Shown here: piece by piece, positions 17,397 through 25,760 of the stretch | Layout: each line of letters opens with the position of its first letter | How positions within the stretch are numbered: the first letter of the stretch is position 1 | Source of the DNA: Brevundimonas guildfordensis | Lineage (GTDB): Bacteria; Pseudomonadota; Alphaproteobacteria; Caulobacterales; Caulobacteraceae | DNA: 64,000 nt | NCBI RefSeq assembly: GCF_014836405.1 | Contig: NZ_JACSQU010000001.1 | Coordinates: 930,001-994,000 of the forward strand | Direction: 5' to 3' | Notes under the pieces: model-generated | Told to the model about the DNA's origin: nothing | Seen by the model: the letters and a program-made list of their open reading frames with translations, nothing else | Databases searched by the model: none | Program-made: the position numbers and the translations under genes

Positions 17397-17750
17397 TCAG
17401 CCGCCCAGCGCCTCGGCGTAGAGGTCCGGCTTGAAGCCCAGCAGCGTGCGCCCGTCGCCCAGATCCAGCACCGGCCGCTTGATCATCGACGGCTGGGTCA
17501 GCATCAGATCCACCGCCTTGGCGGCGTCGATATCGGCCTTGTCAGCGTCCGACAGCTTGCGAAAGGTCGTGCCCGCGCGGTTCAGCACCTTCTCCCAGCC
17601 ATGCTCGGCCACCCAGCGCTCCACCTCGGCGCGGTTCGCCCCGGCAGCTTTGTAGTCATGGAAGTCATAGGCCACGCCGTTCTCATCCAGCCAGACGCGC
17701 GCCTTCTTCATCGTGTCGCAGGCCTTGATGCCATACAGGGTGCGGGTCAT
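17397..17750 (-). CDS. ArsC/Spx-family thioredoxin-fold reductase (YffB-like)
   Basis: A 117-aa protein of the ArsC/Spx fold. It starts TLYGIKACDTMKKARVWLDE, a single active-site Cys in a GIKACDTMKKA motif that distinguishes the YffB/Spx branch from true ArsC (which has NPKCSTSR). The later KRPVLDLGDGRTLLGFKPD is the conserved C-terminal R-P loop. YffB-like proteins are thought to be glutathione-dependent thiol reductases; Spx proper is a transcription regulator of Gram-positives and is unlikely here. It is 118 bases from chrA. Confidence 0.88.
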   Translation of the reverse strand: MTRTLYGIKACDTMKKARVWLDENGVAYDFHDYKAAGANRAEVERWVAEHGWEKVLNRAGTTFRKLSDADKADIDAAKAVDLMLTQPSMIKRPVLDLGDGRTLLGFKPDLYAEALGG

Positions 17751-17868
17751 GGGCGAACTCCAAGCGTGACAGACAGCCGGGGTCTGGCATCGAAGCGCAA
17801 ACGGGTCAATTTCAGGCGCGTGGTGAGTGGTCGGCTTGCGATCCGTTTGGGGCTCCGGACACCGGCCG

Positions 17869-19062
17869 TCAGCCGAAGATCAATCTCCCTGCGAGCGCGC
17901 CTGTCAGAATGATAAGCGGTGGCGCCCACTTGCCTTTCGCCAACCAGACCGCTGCCAGCGCCGTCATGAAAATGAGGGCTGCCGCCCAGAAACTCGGTGC
18001 GCGCTCAGCCGTGGACCACGTCAGTTGAAGGCCGGTCGCGCCAATCACCCCCACCACAGCCGCTGCGACCCCGGCAAGCACGCGGTGCAGCCCCGGATTG
18101 TCCACCACAGCTTCCAGCCGTTCGAACAGGATCAGGGAAAAGGCGAAGGCTGGCAGGAAGATGCCGGCTGTCACCGCCAGGGCGCCGGCCCAGCCGCCTG
18201 CGACATAGCCGGCGAAGGTCCCGAAGATCACCAGAGGCGCAGGCAGGACGCCAGCCAGGGCGACCCCGTCAAGAAAGACGCCGTCGGACAGCCATCCTCG
18301 CCCGACCGTGTCGGCGCGAACGTAGGGAATGGCGGTGTACGCCCCGCCGAAGGTCAGAAGCCCGCCCTTCAGCCCTGCGACAAACAGATCAAGCGTTCCC
18401 GCTTCGGTGATGGGGCCGCTCACTGTGACGGCCGCATCGATTCCGACCGAGCGCAGGGCGACCGACAGCACCACCGCGACCAGACCGAGGCTCAAGGCGA
18501 TCCAGGGGCGCGCGCTGAAGCCATAGATCAGGCCGCCCGCGACAAGGGGGATCCAGAAGGGCGCGCCGATGAGGCTGGCCGCGAACGCAAGACCGGCCAG
18601 CAGCCACAGTATTCGGTCTTCGAGCACGTGCTGCCCGATCCGCTGCACCGCCCTGATGATCAGCGCCACCACGACGATCTGGACCCCGAGCAGGGCGCCG
18701 CTCCACACAGCGCGACCGGCGACCAGAATGTCGTATGTCCACGCCGCCAGCATCATCAGAACAAAGCCCGGCAGCATGAAGCCAAGGCCCGCCAGAACGC
18801 CGCCGATTCGGCCCCGCGCCAGCATCCCCATGTGGACGCAAAGCTCATGCGCCTCTGGACCGGGCAACGCCTGCATCACCGCCAGCAGCCGGTTGAACCG
18901 TGCGCTGGAGATCCAGCCCTCCCGCTCGACCAGTTCGCGCCGGATCATGGCGATCTGCGCGACCGGCCCGCCGAACGCGAGAAGGCCGAAGTGCAGAAAT
19001 TTCAAGAACAGAGCGATGAGCGTGAGGCGAGGCGCCCTCGCGTCGTCCTGGGTAACAGTCAT
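17869..19062 (-). CDS. chrA: chromate transporter ChrA
   Basis: A 397-aa protein with two homologous CHR halves. The first begins LFLKFLHFGLLAFGGPVAQI with the G-G-P motif and MQALPGPEAHELCVHMG; the second has LFVAGLKGGLLTFGGAYTAI and VALAGVLPAPLVIFGTFAG. Long-chain ChrA proteins expel chromate from the cytoplasm. ATG 19062 is used; a GTG at 19065 is directly adjacent. The base composition looks slightly less GC-skewed than the flanks. Its neighbours on either side are two ArsC-fold reductases, suggesting an oxyanion-stress cluster (inference). Confidence 0.92.
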   Translation of the reverse strand: MTVTQDDARAPRLTLIALFLKFLHFGLLAFGGPVAQIAMIRRELVEREGWISSARFNRLLAVMQALPGPEAHELCVHMGMLARGRIGGVLAGLGFMLPGFVLMMLAAWTYDILVAGRAVWSGALLGVQIVVVALIIRAVQRIGQHVLEDRILWLLAGLAFAASLIGAPFWIPLVAGGLIYGFSARPWIALSLGLVAVVLSVALRSVGIDAAVTVSGPITEAGTLDLFVAGLKGGLLTFGGAYTAIPYVRADTVGRGWLSDGVFLDGVALAGVLPAPLVIFGTFAGYVAGGWAGALAVTAGIFLPAFAFSLILFERLEAVVDNPGLHRVLAGVAAAVVGVIGATGLQLTWSTAERAPSFWAAALIFMTALAAVWLAKGKWAPPLIILTGALAGRLIFG

Positions 19063-19162
19063 CACCTAGCTCATATAGCCATGCACGAGGGGTGCGCCTC
19101 GGAACGCTTCTATGGGTCAGGCAAGCCCTCGAAGAAAGACCCCGGGCGACGGGGCGGCGGCC

Positions 19163-19504
19163 TTAAACCACGCCCAGCACAGCCTCCACCGGCCGCCCGA
19201 TCGCCGCGCCCTTCGGCGTCTCGACAATGGGGCGCTCGACGATGACCGGGCTCTCGATCATGGCGGCCAGGACCGATGCGTCGTCCGCGTCGGCGGCCAG
19301 AAGTTCGGCCGCCTTGGCCTCCTTCTTTCGCAGAAGGCCCTTCAGCCCGCCGCCCGTCCCGCGCGCCAGACGGTTCAGCGTCTCGGCGTCCCAGCCGGCC
19401 TTCAGATACTCGACCACCGTCGGCTCGATCCCGCGTTCACGCAGCAGTTCCAGCGCCTTGCGCGAGGTCGAGCATTTCGGGTTGTGATAGAGGGTGACGC
19501 TCAT
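19163..19504 (-). CDS. arsC: glutaredoxin-dependent arsenate reductase family protein
   Basis: The 113-aa sequence opens with VTLYHNPKCSTSRKALELLR, the exact active-site motif of the ArsC clan with catalytic Cys10. It also has the conserved ESPVIVERPIVETPKGAAIG block near the end, holding the oxyanion-binding Arg. This type reduces arsenate to arsenite with glutathione and glutaredoxin. No arsenite pump or ArsR repressor is in view, so it may be a housekeeping member (YfgD/ArsC branch). It lies 100 bases upstream of chrA on the same strand and just after the small membrane protein gene at 19507. Confidence 0.9.
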   Translation of the reverse strand: MSVTLYHNPKCSTSRKALELLRERGIEPTVVEYLKAGWDAETLNRLARGTGGGLKGLLRKKEAKAAELLAADADDASVLAAMIESPVIVERPIVETPKGAAIGRPVEAVLGVV

Positions 19505-19506
19505 GA

Positions 19507-20037
19507 TCAGAAGCTCCGTTTCAACCGGCTCAGCATCAGGCCGCCGCGTACGGCGGCCGCATATAGAAAACCTGTCGCCAGCATGATGATCCACTGCACG
19601 ACGGCGAGAGGCCCATACAACTGACCGGCCTCTTCGCCCAGCAGGGCGAAACCGTTGACCATGCTGAGCAGGCTATAGGCCAGAAACGCCAGCATGAGGG
19701 CCGGGATCAGCCAGGTCATCTTGCGCCACTGCACCACGGCCAGCACCAGATAGACCGCCGACAGGACAACTACGCCCCCGATCATGACCGGCGTCATGGC
19801 GGTCATGACGCCCTCGAACATCGCCTGATCCTGGGCCGGAACGGCGCCGCCCTGCATCATCAACGCGGCGGACTGCTCCATTTTGTCAGACAACGTCGGC
19901 AGACCCGCCAGGCCCTGAACGGCGCCGATGACCAGGGCGGCCGCGCCGACACGCGCAGACCGCTGCGCCTCCGCCATACCGCGCGGCGGGATCATCGGAT
20001 TGGCTGCACGCAGCCAGAGTCTCAGTTTCTGGTTCAC
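19507..20037 (-). CDS. uncharacterised four-helix membrane protein
   Basis: A 176-aa protein with four predicted membrane helices: VGAAALVIGAVQGLAGL, PVMIGGVVVLSAVYLVLAVV, LIPALMLAFLAYSLLSMV and LAVVQWIIMLATGFLYAAAV. GTG 20037 is chosen because GGGAGGCGAA lies immediately before it. It ends 2 bases before arsC and begins 23 bases after the next membrane gene, whose topology is similar. The paired genes may be diverged paralogues (both carry R-M/K-T-W-L-I/R-R-P-N-R-L-L-type loops between helices 2 and 3). Function not recognised. Confidence 0.72.
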   Translation of the reverse strand: MNQKLRLWLRAANPMIPPRGMAEAQRSARVGAAALVIGAVQGLAGLPTLSDKMEQSAALMMQGGAVPAQDQAMFEGVMTAMTPVMIGGVVVLSAVYLVLAVVQWRKMTWLIPALMLAFLAYSLLSMVNGFALLGEEAGQLYGPLAVVQWIIMLATGFLYAAAVRGGLMLSRLKRSF

Positions 20038-20060
20038 TTCGCCTCCCCCATGTCGCGCGC

Positions 20061-20525
20061 TCAGGCTCTGTTTGCTGACGCGAACCGCGCCATGCCCGTG
20101 GCCCCGCGCAGGCCTCCAATGTGCAGCAACAGGCACAGGATCATGGCCGCCCCCGCCACGCCGAAGCTCCAGCCCGGCAGGCCCGCCGCGCCCAGCGGCG
20201 CCCCGACCATCAGGCTGACCGACAGGGCGCTGAGCTCATAGATGGCCCACACCATGCCGAAGCCCGGCAGCAGCCGGTTCGGTCGCCGCCACTGCATCCG
20301 CCCCAACAGAAAGGCGATCGCGGCGAAGAAGACGGCGAAGCCCGCCGTCGTCCCGCGCATGGCCTCATGCTCCGCCGCGCCCATGAACCAGACCAGGGCC
20401 GCCTGCATCAGGCCGACCGCGCCCCAGATCCAGAAGGCGATGGCGCTGCCGCGCGCCAGCGCCGCCGCCGTCTCGGCCGAATCGACCGGGGCGAAGGGTT
20501 GAGGCGGTGCGATCCGACGGTTCAT
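20061..20525 (-). CDS. uncharacterised four-helix membrane protein
   Basis: A 154-aa protein starting MNRRIAPPQPFAPVDSAE. It has four hydrophobic segments (IAFWIWGAVGLMQAALVWF, FAVFFAAIAFLLG, GMVWAIYELSALSVSLMV and VAGAAMILCLLLHIGGLRG) and a basic loop MQWRRPNRLLPG between helices 2 and 3. It precedes and may be co-transcribed with the similar protein at 19507-20037. No family recognised. The frame is open to 20711, but that would overlap the divergent M20 hydrolase gene. Confidence 0.7.
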   Translation of the reverse strand: MNRRIAPPQPFAPVDSAETAAALARGSAIAFWIWGAVGLMQAALVWFMGAAEHEAMRGTTAGFAVFFAAIAFLLGRMQWRRPNRLLPGFGMVWAIYELSALSVSLMVGAPLGAAGLPGWSFGVAGAAMILCLLLHIGGLRGATGMARFASANRA

Positions 20526-20642
20526 GCGCGAGTCCCTGACTGAGGCGGCGAAACTATCCCGCGCCGCCCCTGAATCCCAAGTGCGTGAGAGAGATATAGC
20601 CCCGCCTTCACCTTTTTCCTGCGCCCGTCTAGGCTCGCCGCC

Positions 20643-21899
20643 ATGCGGATCGAACCTCAGGATCAGGCCGTGCTGGACCACGTCGCCACCCGTGGCGACG
20701 CCATCGTTCAACGCGCTATCGACTGGTCCGACATCAACTCAGGCAGCCGCAACGCCGAAGGTCTGGCGCGGGTTCTCGACGTTCTGGAGGCGACAGCGCG
20801 CGCCGCTTTCGGCACAGCCACGGTCGAGTGCGTGCCGACCCAGGGCTCGACCACCGTCTCCGACAGCGGCGCGGTGATCGCCGAGAGCTACGCCGACTGC
20901 CTGAAGATCACCGCCCGGCCCGAGGCGCCGCTTCAGGTCGTGCTGACCGGCCATTACGACACCGTCTTCCCCGTCGACAGCGCCTTCCAGCGCGTCGTCA
21001 CGCGCGACGACGGCGCCCTGAACGGCCCCGGCATCGCCGATATGAAGGGCGGGATCAGCGTCATGCTGGCCGCGCTCGAAGCCTTCGAGACCCACCGGGA
21101 CAAGGCCCGCGTCGGCTGGACCGTCCTGCTGTCCCCCGACGAAGAGATCGGCTCGCCCGCCTCAGCCCCCCTGCTGGCGCAACTGGGCGCGCGCGGCCAC
21201 GTCGGCCTGACCTATGAACCGGCTCTGTCGGACGGCACCCTGGCGGGCGAGCGCAAGGGCAGCGGCAACTTCCACCTGATCGTCACCGGCAAGGCCGCCC
21301 ACGCGGGCCGCGCCTTCCACGAGGGCGCCAACGCCGTCGCGGGCGCCGCCATCATCGCCGCCCGCCTGCACGGTCTGAATGGCCAGCGCGAGGGCGTCAC
21401 CGTCAACGTCGCCAAGATCGCGGGCGGCGGCCCCCTGAACGTCGTGGCCGACAACGCCGTGGTCCGCTTCAACGTCCGCGTGCCCGACGCCCAAAGCGCG
21501 ACATGGATCGACGAGACGGTGCGCGCCCTCGCCGCCGAACCGCCCTTCCCCGGCCTGACGCTGGACCTGCACGGCGGCATGACCCGCGCGCCCAAGCCGA
21601 TGGACGCATCGCAGACCGCCCTGTTCCACGCCGTGCGCGACGCTGGCGACCTGCTGGGCCAGACCATCGCCTGGAAGCCCTCGGGCGGCGTCTGCGAGGG
21701 CAACAACCTGCACGCCGCAGGCCTGCCCAACGTCGACACCCTGGGCGTCGTCGGCGGCGACATCCACTCGGATCAGGAGTTCGCCTGGCCCGCCAGCTTC
21801 GTCGAACGGGCGCAGCTGTCAGCCCTGATCCTGTGCAAGATCGCCTCGGGCGAGATCGACGCCCTCAAACTGAAACAGCTCCGACTGGAGACGATGTAA
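20643..21899 (+). CDS. M20-family zinc hydrolase linked to the arginine succinyltransferase genes
   Basis: A 418-aa metallopeptidase-fold enzyme of the M20 (carboxypeptidase G2/DapE/ArgE) family. Zinc-site motifs are VLTGHYDTVFP, NGPGIADMKGG, the general-base pair in LLSPDEEIGS, and a late EGNNLHAAGLP then GGDIHSDQEF. A dimerisation domain lies between (FHLIVTGKAAHAG onward). It starts 5 bases upstream of astA and is clearly in that operon. The AST pathway needs a succinylglutamate desuccinylase; the canonical AstE is an M14 enzyme and is absent here, while DapE shows that M20 enzymes can remove succinyl groups. Acting as the AstE substitute is therefore a plausible inference. Confidence 0.85.
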   Translation: MRIEPQDQAVLDHVATRGDAIVQRAIDWSDINSGSRNAEGLARVLDVLEATARAAFGTATVECVPTQGSTTVSDSGAVIAESYADCLKITARPEAPLQVVLTGHYDTVFPVDSAFQRVVTRDDGALNGPGIADMKGGISVMLAALEAFETHRDKARVGWTVLLSPDEEIGSPASAPLLAQLGARGHVGLTYEPALSDGTLAGERKGSGNFHLIVTGKAAHAGRAFHEGANAVAGAAIIAARLHGLNGQREGVTVNVAKIAGGGPLNVVADNAVVRFNVRVPDAQSATWIDETVRALAAEPPFPGLTLDLHGGMTRAPKPMDASQTALFHAVRDAGDLLGQTIAWKPSGGVCEGNNLHAAGLPNVDTLGVVGGDIHSDQEFAWPASFVERAQLSALILCKIASGEIDALKLKQLRLETM

Positions 21900-21903
21900 C
21901 CGC

Positions 21904-22911
21904 ATGCTCGTTGTTCGCCCCGCCGGTCCCGCCGACCTTCACCACCTGCTCGAACTGGCCATCCTGTCCGGCCCCGGCTTCACCAGCCTGCCCGAGGACG
22001 CCGATGTCCTGAGCGACCGCCTGGAGGTTTCGGCGGCCAGCTTCGCCGGAAGGCTGGGCCCCGAGGCGGCGTGGTACACGCTGATGCTTGAGGACGGCGA
22101 CACGGGCGACATCGATGGCGTCGGCTCGGTCAAGGCCACCGTAGGCCTGAACCGGCCGTTCTTCTCGTTCCGCGTGGTCAACAACACCGTCCAGTCGCCG
22201 TCGCTGAACGTGAAGCTGAACCATCAGACGCTGGTGCTGGTCAACGAATGCACCGGCTGGACCGAGGTCGGTTCCCTGTTCCTGAAAGCCGACCGGCGCA
22301 AGGGCGGCGCCGGGCGCCTGCTCAGCCAGTCGCGCTATATGCTGATCGGGGCCCAGCCGGACCTGTTCGCCGACAATGTGCTGGCCGAACTGCGCGGGGT
22401 CTTCACGCCCGACGGCTACTGCCCCTTCTGGGACCATGTGGCGCACAAATTCTTCCCGATGGACTTCGACGACGCCGACCGCATGACCGGCTCGACCGAC
22501 AAGCAGTTCATCCTCGACCTGGCCCCTCGCCACCCCATCTACATCGACCTGCTGCCCGAACCGGCCCGCGCCGTGATCGGCAAGGTTCACCCGCAGGGCG
22601 TGCCCGCTATGGCCCTGCTGGAAAGCGAAGGCTTCCGCCCCAATGGCCTGGTCGACATCTTCGACGCCGGCCCGACCGTCGCCTGCGGCCGCGACAACAT
22701 CCGCACCGTGCGCGACGCCCGCGTCCTGACCGCCCGCATTGAAAAAGAGGTCGAGGTCGACCTGCCCTCCCTCGTCTCGACCGACAGCGTCGCCGCCTTC
22801 CGCGCCGTGCGCGCCCGCGTCCTGGTCGACGGCGACCTGGCCCGCATGACCCCCGACGTCGCCGCCGCCCTGAAGATCAAGGACGGCGCTGTCGTCCGCG
22901 TGAAATCCTGA
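21904..22911 (+). CDS. astA: arginine N-succinyltransferase
   Basis: AstA transfers succinyl from succinyl-CoA to arginine, the first step of the ammonia-producing AST route of arginine degradation. The 335-aa protein has the family's GNAT-like N-terminus (MLVVRPAGPADLHHLLELA). It carries the conserved blocks NHQTLVLVNECTGWTEVGSL, GAGRLLSQSRYMLI and FWDHVAHKFFPMDFDDAD. It stands second in a tight M20-astA-astD-astB operon, with spacing of 4 bases after the hydrolase. Confidence 0.96.
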   Translation: MLVVRPAGPADLHHLLELAILSGPGFTSLPEDADVLSDRLEVSAASFAGRLGPEAAWYTLMLEDGDTGDIDGVGSVKATVGLNRPFFSFRVVNNTVQSPSLNVKLNHQTLVLVNECTGWTEVGSLFLKADRRKGGAGRLLSQSRYMLIGAQPDLFADNVLAELRGVFTPDGYCPFWDHVAHKFFPMDFDDADRMTGSTDKQFILDLAPRHPIYIDLLPEPARAVIGKVHPQGVPAMALLESEGFRPNGLVDIFDAGPTVACGRDNIRTVRDARVLTARIEKEVEVDLPSLVSTDSVAAFRAVRARVLVDGDLARMTPDVAAALKIKDGAVVRVKS

Positions 22912-22925
22912 ACCGAGTGCCCGCC

Positions 22926-24344
22926 ATGACCCGTTTCACCTCGACCAACCCCGCCACCGGCGAAACCGTCTGGGAGGGCGAAGCCGCCTCCGTCGAACAG
23001 GTCGGCGCCGCCGTCGAGGCCGCCCGCGCCGCCTTCCCCGACTGGGCCGACCGTCCGCGTCAGGACCGCATCGACGCGGTGAAGCGCTATCAGGCCGTCC
23101 TGAAGGAGCGCGCCCCGGAAATGGCCGAGGCCATCAGCCGCGAAACCGGCAAGGCCCTGTGGGAGACCAAGGCCGAACTGGCCTCCATGCAGGGCAAGGT
23201 CGACATCTCCATCCGCGCCTATGACGAGCGCACCGGCGAGCGGTCTAACGACACCGCCTTCGGCCGCGCTGTCCTGCGTCACCGCCCGCACGGCGTCTCG
23301 GCGGTGCTCGGCCCGTTCAACTTCCCGGGCCACCTGCCCAACGGCCACATCGTCCCGGCCCTGCTGGCAGGCGACACCGTGGTGTTCAAACCGTCCGAGG
23401 AAACGCCCCTGACCGGCCAGCTGATGGCCGAATGCCTAGAGGCCGCCGACCTGCCCGAGGGCGTGTTCAACATGGTGCAGGGCGGGCGCGAGACCGGCGC
23501 GGCCCTGCTGGATCAGCCCATCGACGCCCTGATGTTCACCGGCTCGGGCGCGGCGGGCGCGCACTTCCGGCGCAAGTTCGCCGATGATCCCCACGTCATC
23601 CTGGCGCTGGAGTTGGGCGGCAACAATCCGCTAGTCGTCTGGGACGCCGCCGACGCCGAAGCGGTCGCGGGCATCGTGGTCCAGTCCGCCTTCGTCACCA
23701 CCGGCCAGCGCTGCTCCTGCGCCCGCCGCCTGATCGTGCCGGAAGGCGCCCAGGGCGACGCCATCGTCGAGGCCGTGGCGGCTATGTCCGACCGCCTGAA
23801 CTTCGCTCCGTGGGACAGCGACCCCGAACCCTACGCCGGGCCGCTGATCTCGGAAAAGGCCGCCAGCAACGCGCTGGCCGCCCTGCAGCAGCGCATCGAC
23901 GCGGGCGCGCGCGTGATCCGCGCTTCGGATCCGGTCGACAACCTGCCCGGCGCCTTCGTCAAACCCGCGATCATCGACGTCACTGGCGTCGCGGTCGAGG
24001 ACGAAGAGATGTTCGCCCCCTTCCTGCAGGTGCTGCGCGTCCCAACCTTCGACGCCGCCGTCGCGGCCGCCAACGCCACCAAGTACGGCCTGTCCGCCGG
24101 TCTGGTCAGCGACGACGCCAAGCATTGGGACCGCTTCATCAACCGCATCCGCGCGGGCGTGGTGAACTTCAACCGTCCGACCACCGGCGCGGCGGGCGAC
24201 ATGCCCTTCGGCGGCCTGGGCGCCAGCGGCAACCACCGCCCCAGCGCCTGGTACGCCGCCGACTACTGCGCCTATCCGGTCGCCAGCTTCGAGGCCGATT
24301 CGGTCAAGAACATCGAAAGCGAGATCAAGGGCTTGCGGGGATGA
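22926..24344 (+). CDS. astD: succinylglutamate-semialdehyde dehydrogenase
   Basis: AstD oxidises N-succinylglutamate semialdehyde with NAD to N-succinylglutamate, the fourth step of the AST pathway. It is a 472-aa aldehyde dehydrogenase with the general-base Glu in LALELGGNNPL and the catalytic Cys in TTGQRCSCARRL. The AST-specific start FTSTNPATGETVWEG and the RPTTGAAGDMPFGGLGASGN region are also present. ATG 22926 is preferred; a GTG at 22917 is also in frame. The stop overlaps the astB start codon (ATGA). Confidence 0.95.
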   Translation: MTRFTSTNPATGETVWEGEAASVEQVGAAVEAARAAFPDWADRPRQDRIDAVKRYQAVLKERAPEMAEAISRETGKALWETKAELASMQGKVDISIRAYDERTGERSNDTAFGRAVLRHRPHGVSAVLGPFNFPGHLPNGHIVPALLAGDTVVFKPSEETPLTGQLMAECLEAADLPEGVFNMVQGGRETGAALLDQPIDALMFTGSGAAGAHFRRKFADDPHVILALELGGNNPLVVWDAADAEAVAGIVVQSAFVTTGQRCSCARRLIVPEGAQGDAIVEAVAAMSDRLNFAPWDSDPEPYAGPLISEKAASNALAALQQRIDAGARVIRASDPVDNLPGAFVKPAIIDVTGVAVEDEEMFAPFLQVLRVPTFDAAVAAANATKYGLSAGLVSDDAKHWDRFINRIRAGVVNFNRPTTGAAGDMPFGGLGASGNHRPSAWYAADYCAYPVASFEADSVKNIESEIKGLRG

Positions 24345-25675
24345 TCTCAGCAGTCGAGGCCAACGCCGACGGCCTGATCGGGCCGACGCACTCCTATGCG
24401 GGCCTGTCGCCGGGCAATCTTGCGTCCAGCCTGAACAAGGGCGAGGCGTCGAACCCGCGCGCGGCCGTCCTTCAGGGCCTCGACAAGATGAAGACCCTGG
24501 CCGACCTGGGCCTGCCCCAGTTCGTCCTGCCCCCGCATGAGCGGCCGAACATCCCCTTCCTGCGCTCGCTCGGCTTTTCGGGCTCCGACGCCCAGGTGCT
24601 GGAGCGCGCATGGAAGGATGCGCCCTCCTTCGCCGCCGCCGCCTGTTCGGCCTCGCCCATGTGGGCCGCCAACGCCGCCACGGTGACGCCCAGCGCCGAC
24701 GCCCATGACGGCCGCGTCCATTTCACCCCCGCCAACCTGATCACCAACCTGCACCGCAGCCTTGAGCACGATCAGACCAAGCGCGCGCTGGACGCCCTCT
24801 TCCCCCACGCCAGCCGTTTCGCCGTCCACGACGCCCTGCCCTCGGTCGCCCATCTGGCGGACGAAGGCGCGGCCAACCACGTCCGCCTGTGCCGCGATCA
24901 CGGCGAGCCGGGCGTCAATCTGATGGTCTGGGGCCGCGAGGCCTGGGAGCATTGGGACGGCCCCTATCCCGCCCGCCAGACGCGCGAGGCGTCCGAGGCG
25001 ATCATGCGCCGCCACGCGGCGTCCGGCGCCGTCCTGGCGCGTCAGGGCAAGGCCGCCATCGCCGGCGGCACCTTCCACAACGACGTGGTCTGCGTCGGCG
25101 CGCTGGACACCCTCTTCTTCCACGAGCTGGCGTTCGAGGACACGGAGGCGACCAAGGCCGCCATCCGCGCCGCCGCCGACGGCTTCGAGCCTCAGTTCGT
25201 CGAGGTCTCGACCGCCGACCTGCCGCTGGCCGACGCCATCAGCTCCTATCTGTTCAACTCCATGCTGATCCGGGTTCCGGGCCAGGACCGCCTGACCCTG
25301 ATCTGCCCGACCGAGACGCGCGACAACCCGCGTAGCCACGCGGTGGCGCAAGGGCTGGCCGCCTCCAACGGCCCGATCGGCCATGTCGAGTACGTCGATG
25401 TGCGCCAGTCGATGCGCAACGGCGGCGGCCCCGCCTGTCTCCGTCTCAGGGTCGTCCTGACCGAGGCCGAACTGGCGGCGACCAATCCCGCCATGCGCCT
25501 GACCGACACCCTGCACGCCCGCCTGTCCGACTGGGGCCGCCGCTGGTATCGCGACAGCCTGACGGCGCACGACCTGGCCGACCCCGCCCTGCTGGACGAG
25601 ACGCGCGGCGCGCTGGACGAACTGACCCGGATCCTGAACCTCGGCGGCGGCTTCTACCCGTTCCAGCACGGCTAA
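24341..25675 (+). CDS. astB: N-succinylarginine dihydrolase
   Basis: AstB hydrolyses N-succinylarginine to succinylornithine, two ammonia and CO2. The 444-aa protein belongs to the amidinotransferase-fold family. It starts VEANADGLIGPTHSYAGLSPGN, has FHNDVVCVG with an active-site His, and the catalytic Cys lies in RNGGGPACLRLRVV. ATG 24341 overlaps the astD stop by 4 bases, and the much longer open frame upstream lies inside astD and is not coding. No astC (succinylornithine transaminase) or astE follows; those steps must be encoded elsewhere or, for the last, by the M20 hydrolase. Confidence 0.97.
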   Translation: MISAVEANADGLIGPTHSYAGLSPGNLASSLNKGEASNPRAAVLQGLDKMKTLADLGLPQFVLPPHERPNIPFLRSLGFSGSDAQVLERAWKDAPSFAAAACSASPMWAANAATVTPSADAHDGRVHFTPANLITNLHRSLEHDQTKRALDALFPHASRFAVHDALPSVAHLADEGAANHVRLCRDHGEPGVNLMVWGREAWEHWDGPYPARQTREASEAIMRRHAASGAVLARQGKAAIAGGTFHNDVVCVGALDTLFFHELAFEDTEATKAAIRAAADGFEPQFVEVSTADLPLADAISSYLFNSMLIRVPGQDRLTLICPTETRDNPRSHAVAQGLAASNGPIGHVEYVDVRQSMRNGGGPACLRLRVVLTEAELAATNPAMRLTDTLHARLSDWGRRWYRDSLTAHDLADPALLDETRGALDELTRILNLGGGFYPFQHG

Positions 25676-25709
25676 GACGGGACCATCGGCCGCAGCCCGC
25701 GTCACCGCG

Positions 25710-25738
25710 CGGTCAAGCCGCCGTCATTGGACCGTAAT
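25710..25738 (+). promoter_or_regulatory. Pho-box-like triple repeat
   Basis: CGGTCAA (25710), CCGTCAT (25721) and CCGTAAT (25732) recur every 11 bases, separated by 4-base spacers, as in tandem PhoB half-sites (consensus CTGTCAT). A possible -10 element, CGTAAT at 25747-25752, follows at the distance seen in PhoB-activated promoters. It lies 22 bases before the phoX start codon, so the transcript would be leaderless or nearly so. Confidence 0.6.
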
Positions 25739-25760
25739 GCACCGCTCGTAATCACGACGC

